A DNA stretch of 64,000 nt from Bacteroidaceae bacterium (GTDB lineage: Bacteria > Bacteroidota > Bacteroidia > Bacteroidales > Bacteroidaceae), in the NCBI GenBank assembly GCA_024398495.1, contig JAKSJA010000005.1, forward strand, positions 23,801-87,800. The letters are read 5' to 3'. Shown one piece after another: positions 54,247 to 63,945 of this stretch. Both the position numbers and the translations under genes were made by a program. Below the pieces are notes generated by a model, which saw only the letters and a program-made list of their open reading frames with translations, ran no database searches and was not told where the DNA came from. Positions within the stretch are counted from its first letter, which is position 1, and each line of letters opens with the position of its first letter.

Positions 54247-55113
54247 ATGAATATAGACGGGAAAGCATTATCACTGCAACTGAAAGAGAAAATGAAGGTA
54301 AGGATGCCTCTTCTCGAAAAGGAATATGGCAGAAGACCTTGCCTTGTGGTTGTCATCGTGGGGGAAGACCCTGCCAGCCAGAGTTATGTGAGGGGAAAAA
54401 TCAAGGCAGCCGCCTTCGTGGGCATGGACAGCAGACTTATTGAACTGTCTGCAGATGTCACGCAGGACGAGTTGCTGCGTCAGATAACACTACTCAATGA
54501 GGATGAGGGTGTGGATGGAATACTGGTACAGTTGCCTCTTCCACAGCATATTGATGAACAGAAGGTGATAGATGCTATTGCACATGAAAAGGACGTGGAT
54601 GGTTTTCATCCTTTGAACACTGCCAACCTGTGGCTTGGCAGGGGATGTGTCTTCCCATGCACCCCTAAGGGTATTATGTATATGCTCCGTACAAGTGGCA
54701 TCGCACTTGATGGAAAGATTGCTGTGGTGGTGGGCAGGAGTAATATCGTGGGTAAGCCCATTGCCAAGATGTTGCTCGATGCTGACGCAACGGTCGTCAT
54801 GGCTCACTCGCACACAAAGGATTTATCGTCTGTAACTCGTCAGGCTGACGTGTTGGTGGTGGCTGTCGGAAAGGAGAAGTTCATAACTGCGGATATGGTG
54901 AAGCCGGGTGCCGTAGTCATAGATGTGGGTATAAACAGAGCGAAGGATGGCAAACTGTGTGGTGATGTGGATTTCGATGCTGTGGCACCGAAAGCGTCGC
55001 ATATCACTCCTGTCCCGGGTGGGGTGGGGCCGATGACAATCGCGATGCTGTTGGAGAATACCATAGAGTGTTTTGAAAATAGTTTAAAGTTTAGAGGCTT
55101 AAAGAAATCATGA
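54247..55113 (+). CDS. folD: Methylene-THF dehydrogenase / methenyl-THF cyclohydrolase
   Basis: A 288-residue bifunctional enzyme giving 10-formyl-THF for PurH. Landmarks: VGEDPASQSYVRGKIKAA with the catalytic Lys, VQLPLPQHID, KDVDGFHPLN, PCTPKGIMYMLR, VVVGRSNIVGKPIAKML and HITPVPGGVGPMTIAML. The C-terminal tail NSLKFRGLKKS derives partly from the TTTAAAGTTTAGAG repeat. The stop overlaps the pyrC start (ATGA). Confidence 0.96.
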   Translation: MNIDGKALSLQLKEKMKVRMPLLEKEYGRRPCLVVVIVGEDPASQSYVRGKIKAAAFVGMDSRLIELSADVTQDELLRQITLLNEDEGVDGILVQLPLPQHIDEQKVIDAIAHEKDVDGFHPLNTANLWLGRGCVFPCTPKGIMYMLRTSGIALDGKIAVVVGRSNIVGKPIAKMLLDADATVVMAHSHTKDLSSVTRQADVLVVAVGKEKFITADMVKPGAVVIDVGINRAKDGKLCGDVDFDAVAPKASHITPVPGGVGPMTIAMLLENTIECFENSLKFRGLKKS

Positions 55114-56159
55114 TTACGGTTAATGGTTTTATCGATATGCACGTGCATCTGCGTGAGCCGGGGAATCCTGAAAAAGAGACTATCAGTTCCGGTACGCGGG
55201 CAGCAAAGGCTGGCGGATATTCGCTGGTCTGTGCCATGCCAAACCTTATGCCTGTTCCTGACTCTTTGGATACATTGAGGGTACAACTGGAACTGATAAG
55301 AAGAGATGCTTGCACAGAGGTATTGCCATACGCATCCACTACGATAGGTAGAAAGGGGGAGACTCCTGTGGACTATGAGAGTCTGATGCCGTATGTGGCG
55401 GGATTTTCTGACGATGGCAGCGGTGTGCAGGATGATGACGTCATGTGCAGGTGCATGCAGGGAATAGCAAGATGCGGCGGTCTGCTGGCGGCACACTGTG
55501 AGCTGATGTATGACCCGCATACTGGTGCGTCCGTTGACGACATCGGCAGGAGGGAAGCACTGGAGGTGGAACGAAACATACGACTGGCGAAGGATACTGG
55601 CTGTCGTCTGCATATATGCCATGTGTCTTCAAAAGAGAGCGTGGATTTGATACGTGAGGGAAAGAAAGACGGGGTATGTCTCACTGCAGAGACAGCACCG
55701 CACTATCTTGTATTCTCAAAAGACGATGTGAGTGACGACGGACGTTTCAAGATGAATCCGCCGATAGGTACAGAGGCAGACCGGCAGGCTTTGATTGATG
55801 CCGTACGGGATGGTGTCATTGACGTGATAGCCACAGATCATGCTCCTCATACGCAGGAAGAGAAATCATGCGGATTTGATGACTCATTGAACGGTGTGGT
55901 TGGACTGGAAACTGCATTTCCTGTATTATATACCTGTCTGGTAAGGGAAGGCGTGATATCTTTGGAAAGACTGCTTGCGATGATGAGTGATGCACCGTCA
56001 AGGATATTGGGAGTCAGGAATGATAAAAAAATACATATAGACTTAGATACAGAATATACGATCCATTCTTCGGAGTTTCTGTCGAAGGGCAAGAGCAGTC
56101 CCTTTGACGGCATGAAGGTATGGGGGAAAGTGATGGATAATTATAGTTTAAATGTTTAA
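55110..56159 (+). CDS. pyrC: Dihydroorotase
   Basis: A 349-residue enzyme cyclising carbamoyl-aspartate. The metal-binding DMHVHLREPGNPEKE start, MPNLMPVPDS, AAHCE, HICHVSS and ATDHAPHTQEEK with the catalytic Asp mark a class I-type dihydroorotase of the amidohydrolase superfamily. Length is somewhat short for the class (about 430), close to other Bacteroidota forms. The stop lies next to TTTAAA repeats. Confidence 0.93.
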   Translation: MITVNGFIDMHVHLREPGNPEKETISSGTRAAKAGGYSLVCAMPNLMPVPDSLDTLRVQLELIRRDACTEVLPYASTTIGRKGETPVDYESLMPYVAGFSDDGSGVQDDDVMCRCMQGIARCGGLLAAHCELMYDPHTGASVDDIGRREALEVERNIRLAKDTGCRLHICHVSSKESVDLIREGKKDGVCLTAETAPHYLVFSKDDVSDDGRFKMNPPIGTEADRQALIDAVRDGVIDVIATDHAPHTQEEKSCGFDDSLNGVVGLETAFPVLYTCLVREGVISLERLLAMMSDAPSRILGVRNDKKIHIDLDTEYTIHSSEFLSKGKSSPFDGMKVWGKVMDNYSLNV

Positions 56160-56201
56160 AAGTTTAAAGGTTTAAAGTCAAGGTTAAGATAAAATGGCAT
56201 T

Positions 56202-59200
56202 ATGTCAAAGAGAACAGATATAAAGAAGATTCTTGTGATAGGTTCCGGACCTATCGTGGTGGGACAAGCAGCGGAGTTTGATTATGCTGGAACACAGGCT
56301 TGTCTGGCTCTCAAAGAGGAGGGCTATGAGGTGGTACTGGTAAACTCAAATCCGGCAACAATCATGACTGATACCCAGATTGCAGATAAGGTGTATATGG
56401 AACCTCTGACGTTGGAATACGTGGCAAAGATTGTGCGCTATGAACGTCCTGATGCCATACTGCCGGGACTTGGTGGACAGACAGGGTTGAACCTCTGTGT
56501 GCAACTGTCAAGAAAGGGTGTACTGGAGGAATGTCAGGTGGAAATTCTCGGTACTCCTATTGCGAGCATAGAAAGAGCTGAAGACCGTGAACTGTTCAAG
56601 GAGATGTGTGAGTCGATAGGGGAGCCTGTAATACCTTCGAAAATAGCAAATTCTATGGAAGAGGGACTGAAGGCGGCTCATGAGATAGGATACCCTGTGG
56701 TGCTGCGACCTGCCTTTACACTCGGCGGTACAGGTGGCGGATTCGCCAATGACGATGATGAGTTCCGAGAAATCATGGCCAATGCTCTGTCTCTGTCTCC
56801 AGTCCGTCAGGTGTTGGTAGAGAAGAGTGTCAAGGGATATAAAGAGATAGAGTTTGAGGTGATGCGCGACTCAGACAATACGGTACTTGACATCTGCGGT
56901 ATGGAAAATGTTGATCCTGTGGGAGTGCACACAGGGGATTCCATCGTGGTGGCTCCGATACAGACTCTCAGCAAGGATGACTTCAATATGCTGGAGAAGA
57001 GTGCAAAGAAACTGATTCGTGAACTGGGCATCGCCGGTGGATGCAATGTGCAGTTTGCCCTTAATCCTGATTCATCGGAATACTATCTCATAGAGGTAAA
57101 CCCTCGCGTGTCTCGGTCATCGGCACTTGCTTCCAAGGCTACGGGTTATCCTATTGCAAGGGTGACGGCAAAGATTGCTCTCGGTATGACGCTTGACGAG
57201 ATAATGTTGCATGGTGTGCCTGCAAACAGGGAACCAGAGGTGGATTATTTTGTTACGAAACTGCCGCGTTTCCCATTTGATAAGTTTGCCGATGCCTCCA
57301 ACCGTCTTGGTACGCAGATGAAGGCGACTGGTGAAGTGATGAGCATAGGAAAGAATTATGATGAGTCGCTGCTGAAGGCGGTGCGCTCATTGGAGACTGG
57401 AGTCTGCCATGTGCATAAGAAGAAGTTTGACTCAATGGAAAATGCAGATATGTTGCAGTATATATCTGAGAGTCCTGACGACAGACTGTACGCCATAGCA
57501 CAGTTGTTCCGCAATGGCGTTGATATGGAAGAAATACGCAGACATACGATGATAGAACCTTTCTTCCTCGATGGGATAAGACGCATCGTGAAAATGGAAC
57601 AAGAGGTGAAGGGACATGTGCATGATATTGACGTTTTCCGTGAGTCTAAACGTATGGGCTTCTCGGATAAGTTCATAGCCCTGCTATGGAATGAGACAGA
57701 AGAAGACATCTATCGTTTCCGGGAGAAAAACGATATCTTCCCTTCTTATCTCCCAGTAAGAAACTTGCCTTATATGTACTCTACGTACAATGAAATTACC
57801 TCACAACAGCCCCTTCCAGTAGAAGATACTCCTAAGATTCTCGTTTTGGGTTCTGGTCCTATTCGCATAGGACAGGGGGTAGAATTCGATTATTCCACTG
57901 TTCATGCTGTGTGGTCAATACAGAAGGCAGGATATAAAGCTATAATAATAAACAACAATCCTGAGACAGTTTCTACAGACTATACTACCAGCGATTGCTT
58001 GTATTTCGAACCACTTACTGTGGAGGATGTGATGAATGTGATTTCACGTGAACATCCGCATGGTGTCATTGTATCGCTGGGAGGACAGACGGCTATAAAC
58101 CTTGCAGAGCCAATTGACAGGCTCGGTGTGAAGATAATAGGTACTGATACGGAGGCTATCCGCAATGCCGAAGACCGTGATTGCTTCAAGCATATAATGG
58201 ATAAGATTGAGGTTCCACAACCGGAGTCGGAGGCTGTCACGGATATTGAACGTGGTGTGTGCGTGGCTGAGAAAATAGGATATCCAGTACTGGTGCGCCC
58301 ATCCTTTGTCCTCGGTGGCCGTGCCATGCAGATTGTCAGTAACCAGAAGGCTTTGCGACACTATCTGTATACGGCGGTGGAGATAGATGAAGACCGTCCT
58401 GTGCTGGTGGATAAATATATCGAGGGTAAGGAACTGGAGGTGGATGCCATCTGTGACGGCAGGGATGTGTATGTGCCGGGGATAATGGAACATGTGGAAA
58501 AGACAGGTATCCATTCCGGCGACTCAATATCTGTATATCCTACGTTCAGCGTATCACAGAAAGTGAAAGATACGATAATAAGTTACACGGTACAACTGGG
58601 ATTGGAGATAGGCATAAAAGGCCTTTACAATATCCAGTTTATCGTAACACCGCAGGAGAAGGTGTATGTGATAGAGGTGAATCCTCGTTCTTCACGTACC
58701 GTTCCGTTCATATCAAAATCGACAGGCATACACATGGCAGATATAGCCACTCGTGTGATGCTGGGAAAGACTCTGCGGCAGCAGGGTATATTCGAGGTAT
58801 GTGCTCGGGAGAAGAAACGCTGGTTTGTGAAGTCTCCAGCTTTCTCCTTTGCAAAGATACGAGGCATGGAAACCTATTTGTCGCCGGAGATGAAGTCGAC
58901 GGGTGAGGCGATAGGGTATGACAAGTCGTTGAACCGTGCTCTGTATAAGTCGCTGCAATCGTCGGGGATGACGATGGCAAACTATGGTACGGTAATTGCT
59001 ACCATAGCGGATGAGACGAAGGAGGAGGCTCTGCCATTGCTGAGGCGTTTCTACAATCTTGGATTTAATCTTGAGGCTACACGCGGAACGGCAGAGTTCC
59101 TGCATCAGCATGGACTGAAAGTGCGTTTTGTTGACAAGATGAACCGTGGCAGTGAATATGATATTTTGAAATCGCTGCATAAGGGACATGTGAAATATGT

Positions 59201-59378
59201 TATTAATACCATAAACATAAATCAGGACAAAGACCATCTGGACGGATATGAGATAAGGCGTGCCGCCATTGATAATAATGTATCGACATTTACGTCTCTG
59301 GATACGGTGAGGGTGCTGTTGGATGTCCTGGAGGAAATAACGTTAGGAATATCAACTATTGATGCAGAGATAGAGTGA
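56202..59378 (+). CDS. carB: Carbamoyl-phosphate synthase large subunit
   Basis: A full-length 1058-residue protein with two ATP-grasp halves (each with GSGPI...GQG/AxEFDY and a GGQTxxN motif: GLGGQTGLNL and SLGGQTAINL), and a C-terminal allosteric MGS-like domain (FNLEATRGTAEFL). It makes carbamoyl phosphate for PyrB. It needs ammonia from the small glutaminase subunit CarA, which is not in this window. Its TGA overlaps the GTG start of pyrK. Confidence 0.97.
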   Translation: MSKRTDIKKILVIGSGPIVVGQAAEFDYAGTQACLALKEEGYEVVLVNSNPATIMTDTQIADKVYMEPLTLEYVAKIVRYERPDAILPGLGGQTGLNLCVQLSRKGVLEECQVEILGTPIASIERAEDRELFKEMCESIGEPVIPSKIANSMEEGLKAAHEIGYPVVLRPAFTLGGTGGGFANDDDEFREIMANALSLSPVRQVLVEKSVKGYKEIEFEVMRDSDNTVLDICGMENVDPVGVHTGDSIVVAPIQTLSKDDFNMLEKSAKKLIRELGIAGGCNVQFALNPDSSEYYLIEVNPRVSRSSALASKATGYPIARVTAKIALGMTLDEIMLHGVPANREPEVDYFVTKLPRFPFDKFADASNRLGTQMKATGEVMSIGKNYDESLLKAVRSLETGVCHVHKKKFDSMENADMLQYISESPDDRLYAIAQLFRNGVDMEEIRRHTMIEPFFLDGIRRIVKMEQEVKGHVHDIDVFRESKRMGFSDKFIALLWNETEEDIYRFREKNDIFPSYLPVRNLPYMYSTYNEITSQQPLPVEDTPKILVLGSGPIRIGQGVEFDYSTVHAVWSIQKAGYKAIIINNNPETVSTDYTTSDCLYFEPLTVEDVMNVISREHPHGVIVSLGGQTAINLAEPIDRLGVKIIGTDTEAIRNAEDRDCFKHIMDKIEVPQPESEAVTDIERGVCVAEKIGYPVLVRPSFVLGGRAMQIVSNQKALRHYLYTAVEIDEDRPVLVDKYIEGKELEVDAICDGRDVYVPGIMEHVEKTGIHSGDSISVYPTFSVSQKVKDTIISYTVQLGLEIGIKGLYNIQFIVTPQEKVYVIEVNPRSSRTVPFISKSTGIHMADIATRVMLGKTLRQQGIFEVCAREKKRWFVKSPAFSFAKIRGMETYLSPEMKSTGEAIGYDKSLNRALYKSLQSSGMTMANYGTVIATIADETKEEALPLLRRFYNLGFNLEATRGTAEFLHQHGLKVRFVDKMNRGSEYDILKSLHKGHVKYVINTININQDKDHLDGYEIRRAAIDNNVSTFTSLDTVRVLLDVLEEITLGISTIDAEIE

Positions 59379-60106
59379 AAGAGGAATTGTTCGTCATAGA
59401 GGAGAATGCTCTTATAGCAAGAGATGTCTATAAGATGAGACTTGTTGGAGATACGTCTGATGTGACTGCTCCGGGACAGTTTGTGAACATTGCTTTGGAA
59501 AACAGATTTCTGCGCAGACCTATTTCTGTGTGCGACTATGATGAGTCGTCGCTGACTCTTGTGTATAAGGTGGTCGGTGAAGGAACGGGCGAAATGGCAA
59601 CGATGCAGAAAGGACAGACTCTGGACTTGCTGACAGGACTGGGAAATGGTTTCTCTCCTATGTTGAAAGGGAAATCAGTAGTCATAGGTGGAGGATTGGG
59701 TATTGCTCCTCTGTATGCTCTTGCAAAACGATTACAAAATCCGCTTGTAGTACTTGGCGCAAAAACAAAAGACGACCTGTTCCTGATTGATGATTTCAAG
59801 GCTGTTGCCAGTGATGTGTACATCGCTACGGAAGACGGCAGCATGGGGAGAAAAGGATTTGTGACGGATATTGTCCGTGACATGGATTTTGACAGTTTCT
59901 ACACTTGTGGCCCTCTGCCTATGATGAAGGCTTTGGTAAGTATGATAAAATCAATGCCGACGCCGATATGTGGACAACTGTCTTTGGAGGAACGTATGGG
60001 ATGTGGTTTCGGTGCATGTATGGGATGTTCCGTTCAGACGGTACATGGTGCAAAACGTGTATGCAGGGAAGGACCTGTGTTTAATATGGAGGATTTGACG
60101 TGGTAG
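59375..60106 (+). CDS. pyrK: Dihydroorotate dehydrogenase electron-transfer subunit
   Basis: A 243-residue FAD and 2Fe-2S protein: ferredoxin-reductase-like domains (RRPISVCDYDE for FAD, GGGLGIAPLYALAK for the nucleotide) and a C-terminal cysteine set (ERMGCGFGACMGCSVQT) for the 2Fe-2S cluster. With PyrD type 1B it passes electrons from dihydroorotate to NAD. GTG start overlapping carB by 4 bp; the end overlaps pyrD by 7 bp. Confidence 0.95.
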   Translation: MKEELFVIEENALIARDVYKMRLVGDTSDVTAPGQFVNIALENRFLRRPISVCDYDESSLTLVYKVVGEGTGEMATMQKGQTLDLLTGLGNGFSPMLKGKSVVIGGGLGIAPLYALAKRLQNPLVVLGAKTKDDLFLIDDFKAVASDVYIATEDGSMGRKGFVTDIVRDMDFDSFYTCGPLPMMKALVSMIKSMPTPICGQLSLEERMGCGFGACMGCSVQTVHGAKRVCREGPVFNMEDLTW

Positions 60107-60999
60107 ATTTGAAAGTAAACCTTGCCGGTGTGGAATTGCAGAATCCTGTCATACCTGCAAGCGGTGTCTTCGGTTTTGGCAGAGAATATCTGGATTTCTA
60201 TGATCCGAACATACTTGGAGCAATATGTCTTAAGGGAACCACATTGCAACCTCGTTATGGTAATCCGACTCCTCGCATTGCGGAGTGTACGGCAGGGATG
60301 ATAAACAGTGTTGGATTGCAGAATCCGGGTCTGGATGAGGTTATTGAAAAAGAGATACCTGCACTGCGAAGGATATGTCGTCAGCCGATAATAGCCAACA
60401 TAAGCGGGTTCTCTGTGGAAGAATATCGTGAGTGCTGTCGCCGTATAGACAGTCATGTGGATATTATTGAGGTTAATGTGAGTTGTCCAAACGTACATAA
60501 TGGCGGAATAAGTTTCGGTACTGATGCTCATTGTGCGTCAGACGTGACTAAGGCTGTCAAGGCAGTAACGACAAAACCGGTATTCATAAAACTTACTCCA
60601 AATGTGACGGATATCGTCTCTATAGCAAAAGCTTGTGAAGATGCTGGTGCTGACGGCTTGACGGTAGCAAATACGTTCCTCGGCATGAGGATAGACATCC
60701 GTCGTCATCAGCCTGTACTCGCCAATGTCATGGGTGGTTTTTCTGGCCCCGCAATATTTCCTATCGCATTGAGGATGGTTTATCAAGTGACAAAAGCCGT
60801 ACAGGTCCCAGTAATGGGCTGTGGCGGTGTTGCCTCTGCCTGCGATGTGGTGGAAATGATGATGGCTGGTGCTACGGCAGTACAGATAGGATCAATGACT
60901 CTTAGGGAACCATTGATATGCAAAAAGATTATCGAAGAATTACCATTGTTATTGGAAGAACTGAAATATGAAAGATGTGATAATAGCCTGCGACTTTGA
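60100..60999 (+). CDS. pyrD: Dihydroorotate dehydrogenase, class 1B catalytic subunit
   Basis: A 299-residue FMN barrel with LQNPVIPASGVFGFGREY, LKGTTLQPRYGNPTPRIAE, NSVGLQNPG and EVNVSCPNVHNGG, whose Cys (near residue 128) is the base of class 1 enzymes. Adjacent pyrK fixes it as the NAD-dependent 1B type. GTG start; the end overlaps pyrF by 32 bp. Confidence 0.95.
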   Translation: MVDLKVNLAGVELQNPVIPASGVFGFGREYLDFYDPNILGAICLKGTTLQPRYGNPTPRIAECTAGMINSVGLQNPGLDEVIEKEIPALRRICRQPIIANISGFSVEEYRECCRRIDSHVDIIEVNVSCPNVHNGGISFGTDAHCASDVTKAVKAVTTKPVFIKLTPNVTDIVSIAKACEDAGADGLTVANTFLGMRIDIRRHQPVLANVMGGFSGPAIFPIALRMVYQVTKAVQVPVMGCGGVASACDVVEMMMAGATAVQIGSMTLREPLICKKIIEELPLLLEELKYERCDNSLRL

Positions 61000-61666
61000 C
61001 AGCGCAGAACAGACGTTTTTGTTTCTTGATAAATTTAAAAATTCCAAACCTTTCGTAAAGATAGGAATGGAATTGTTCTATTCTGCAGGACCGGACATAG
61101 TCCGCAGAATAAAAGAACGTGGACACCGTATATTCCTTGACCTGAAACTGCACGATATTCCGAATACTGTACGGAAGACGATGAGAGTACTATCGCATCT
61201 TGATGTCGATATGTGTAATCTGCATGCGGCAGGGGGCAGCGAAATGATGAAATATGCAGTAGAGGGCCTGACAAGGGAAGGTGGTTCACGACCGATTCTC
61301 CTTGCTGTCACGCAACTGACATCAACAAGTGAGGAAATGTTGCATGATGAGCTGCTCGTTTCTTCATCAATGCAGGAGACAATCCTTGCCTATGCACGCA
61401 ATGCAAAGAGGTCAGGACTTGACGGTATTGTATGTTCACCTCTGGAATCAGAATTGATACATAAAGAGGTAGGGGAGGATTTCATTACTGTCACACCGGG
61501 AATACGGTTTGCAGATAATGAGACTGCAGATCAGGTGCGTATCACTACACCTGCAAAGGCTCGTTTGCTGGGGTCGGATTACATTGTGGTGGGCAGACCT
61601 GTTACGAAAGCTGAAGATCCTGTCGCTGTATATGAAAGATGTTACAGGGAGTTTTGTGGAGAGTAA
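60968..61666 (+). CDS. pyrF: Orotidine-5'-phosphate decarboxylase
   Basis: A 232-residue type I enzyme with the start IIACDFDSAEQTFLFLDKF, the catalytic Lys/Asp array IFLDLKLHDIPNTV, LTSTSEEML, VCSPLES and the phosphate loop SDYIVVGRPVTKAEDP. It makes UMP. pyrE follows after 7 bp. Confidence 0.95.
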   Translation: MKDVIIACDFDSAEQTFLFLDKFKNSKPFVKIGMELFYSAGPDIVRRIKERGHRIFLDLKLHDIPNTVRKTMRVLSHLDVDMCNLHAAGGSEMMKYAVEGLTREGGSRPILLAVTQLTSTSEEMLHDELLVSSSMQETILAYARNAKRSGLDGIVCSPLESELIHKEVGEDFITVTPGIRFADNETADQVRITTPAKARLLGSDYIVVGRPVTKAEDPVAVYERCYREFCGE

Positions 61667-61673
61667 AATAGAA

Positions 61674-62291
61674 ATGACTATGATAAAAGAAACAATAGCA
61701 AGACAGTTGCTTAAGATAAAGGCAGTATATCTCCGCCCCGAAAATCCTTTTACATGGGCGAGTGGTATAAAGAGTCCTATTTACTGTGACAACCGTATCA
61801 TCCTTTCTTATCCAGAAGTAAGGAGTGTCGTGGAAAAGGCCATCGCCGATACAGTGAAAGAGCATTATCCGGATTGTGATGCTCTCATGGGTACAAGTAC
61901 AGCCGGCATCGCTCATGCTGCTATCGCTGCCACATTATTGGGAATGCCGATGGGATATGTTCGTGGCAGTGCAAAAGACCATGGACGCGGCAACCGTATT
62001 GAAGGACGTCTTGAAAAAGGACAGAAAGTGGTGGTAGTTGAAGACCTTATCTCCACAGGTGGCAGTTGTATTGAGGTTGTGGAGGCTCTGCGTGAAGCTG
62101 GTGCAGAGGTACTTGGTATTGTCAGCATCTTTACTTACGGACTGAAAAAAGGCCTGGAGCATCTTGCAGAGGCAAAGGTTAAAAACATATCTCTTACAGA
62201 TTTCGACACTCTTATCCATGTTGCTGCTGAAGAGAAATATATAAATGAACATGATATTGATAACTTATTAGATTTTCGCAATTCATTATGA
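61674..62291 (+). CDS. pyrE: Orotate phosphoribosyltransferase
   Basis: A 205-residue enzyme forming OMP from orotate and PRPP, with FTWASGIKSPIYCDNR, GTSTAGIAHAAI, YVRGSAKDHGRGNRIEG and the PRPP motif VVVVEDLISTGGS near residue 119. The ATG at 61674 (or 61680) avoids a long N-terminal overlap with pyrF that would encode non-family sequence. Its stop overlaps pyrB (ATGA). Confidence 0.94.
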   Translation: MTMIKETIARQLLKIKAVYLRPENPFTWASGIKSPIYCDNRIILSYPEVRSVVEKAIADTVKEHYPDCDALMGTSTAGIAHAAIAATLLGMPMGYVRGSAKDHGRGNRIEGRLEKGQKVVVVEDLISTGGSCIEVVEALREAGAEVLGIVSIFTYGLKKGLEHLAEAKVKNISLTDFDTLIHVAAEEKYINEHDIDNLLDFRNSL

Positions 62292-63193
62292 AACATCTTA
62301 TAGACATTACAGACCTTTCCACACGTGAGATAGACAGTATCATTGCCATTGCTATGGATATCATTGCCAACAGGGAAAAATACAGCGAATGTTGCCGACA
62401 TCGCAAACTGGCAACTCTCTTCTATGAACCGAGCACCCGTACACGTCTGTCGTTTACGTCAGCCATGATGGAATTGGGGGGCAATGTCATTGGTTTCTCT
62501 GATGCACAGACATCATCAGTAAGCAAGGGCGAAACAGTGCAGGATACGGTACGTGTAGTAGAGAATTTTGCTGATATCATAGCCATGCGTCATCCTCAGG
62601 AGGGTGCTCCTCAGGAAGGTGCCGAAGTGGCACGTGTACCAATCATCAACGCTGGTGACGGCAGTCATGCTCATCCTACGCAGACACTTACAGACTTACT
62701 TACGATAATGCGTGAGAAAGGGCGACTTCATGATTTTACTATTGGCTTCTGTGGCGATTTGAAATTCGGTCGTACTGTCCATTCGCTTATCCAGGCTCTT
62801 TCTCGTTATGAAAATGTACGTATGATTTGCATTGCACCTGATGAGTTGCGTCTGCCGGAAAAATATAAGACGAAAGATATCGTAAAAGAGGTTAGAACTC
62901 TTGAAGAGGCTATCCCAGAACTGGATGTATTATATATGACTCGTGTTCAGCAGGAACGTTTTCTTGATAAGAATGAGTTTGAACGTGTCAAGAACTGCTT
63001 TGAACTCAATTTGGATAAACTCAAGAGGGCAAAGGAAGATATGATAATTCTCCATCCTCTCCCTCGGGTCAACGAGATATTGCCGGAAGTCGATAGCGAC
63101 CCACGTGCAGCATATTTCAGACAAGTGGAAAATGGAAAGTTCGTAAGAATGGCGTTAATATTATTCCTGCTAAATATCTCCTTAGAGGTTTAA
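62288..63193 (+). CDS. pyrB: Aspartate carbamoyltransferase catalytic subunit
   Basis: A 301-residue enzyme with the carbamoyl-phosphate motif STRTRLSF, the SVSKGETVQDT loop, HPTQTLTDLLTI, CGDLKFGRTVHSL and HPLPRVNEI. The regulatory subunit gene pyrI, usually next to it in enteric bacteria, is absent from this window. Last gene of the supercluster, directly before a strong terminator. Confidence 0.96.
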   Translation: MKHLIDITDLSTREIDSIIAIAMDIIANREKYSECCRHRKLATLFYEPSTRTRLSFTSAMMELGGNVIGFSDAQTSSVSKGETVQDTVRVVENFADIIAMRHPQEGAPQEGAEVARVPIINAGDGSHAHPTQTLTDLLTIMREKGRLHDFTIGFCGDLKFGRTVHSLIQALSRYENVRMICIAPDELRLPEKYKTKDIVKEVRTLEEAIPELDVLYMTRVQQERFLDKNEFERVKNCFELNLDKLKRAKEDMIILHPLPRVNEILPEVDSDPRAAYFRQVENGKFVRMALILFLLNISLEV

Positions 63194-63197
63194 CACA

Positions 63198-63240
63198 AAT
63201 CGGTCATTAGCACATAATAAGTCTAATGACCGATTTTGAT
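63198..63240. terminator. Strong terminator, possibly bidirectional
   Basis: AATCGGTCATTAG and CTAATGACCGATT form a perfect 13-bp stem with a 12-nt loop. T-rich sequence follows on the plus strand and an A/T-rich side lies on the other. It sits between pyrB and the convergent hypothetical gene and could serve both. Confidence 0.9.
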
Positions 63241-63858
63241 TTAATTTTCAATATCTTTCCACATGCCAAGATATCTGAACTTGAAGTTTTTGCCTTTGGC
63301 AGCAGGAAATTGACTTCTTGAGTCAACACGTTCTTTCAGATGATCTACAATACGGTCGTAACATTCCTGACCGCAGGTGGCCTTGCAGCACACAACAAAT
63401 CTTGTATCCGCATAGCGGAATTTGTTTGTTCCGGGAATCATCTCTACGCGTTTGAAATTCATTGTGCCTTCATACCATCCTTCACGGTGTTGCAGCAACA
63501 TTGATACTCCATATTGTGGATTTACAGGCGGAACGTTGGAAGGCTTGTTCTCCTTGAATTCTTCCATCGTCTCAGCTTTTGTCTTGATTATTATGAAATA
63601 TATCTTCGGACGCAACTTGTATCTTTTCGGATATGCGTTTGGACTGGCTATGTAAGCCCTTATGTCATCTTCTGTCTCGTCATCAAGTTCAATTTCTGGA
63701 ATTGATTTTAAGAAACGGATTGCCTCATCGGCATTTTTTACCAATGTCTCTTGATTGAAATACCTTACGTAAAAATTCATGTACGGTGTGTCTTTTTTAT
63801 TCGATAAATTATTTAATAAGTCTTTGATTTTACGTATCATGTGCTGAATTCGATTCAT
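63241..63858 (-). CDS. Conserved hypothetical protein
   Basis: A protein of up to 205 residues without a recognised domain. It has YPKRYKLRPKIYFIIIKTKAE, SMLLQHREGWYEG and two cysteine pairs (VVCCKATCGQEC). No signal peptide or membrane segment. Met at 63780 (MNFYVRYFNQE) would give a shorter form that looks more like a family start, because the first 26 residues are charged and low in complexity. I recall similar proteins of unknown role in Bacteroidales but assign no function. Confidence 0.7.
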   Translation of the reverse strand: MNRIQHMIRKIKDLLNNLSNKKDTPYMNFYVRYFNQETLVKNADEAIRFLKSIPEIELDDETEDDIRAYIASPNAYPKRYKLRPKIYFIIIKTKAETMEEFKENKPSNVPPVNPQYGVSMLLQHREGWYEGTMNFKRVEMIPGTNKFRYADTRFVVCCKATCGQECYDRIVDHLKERVDSRSQFPAAKGKNFKFRYLGMWKDIEN

Positions 63859-63945
63859 TCGTGATGAACTCCGGCTCGCAGAAACGCCTGAGTAATAATA
63901 GAGCGCAGGATAATCTTTAAATCTTAAATTAACTTGTGTTTTTAC

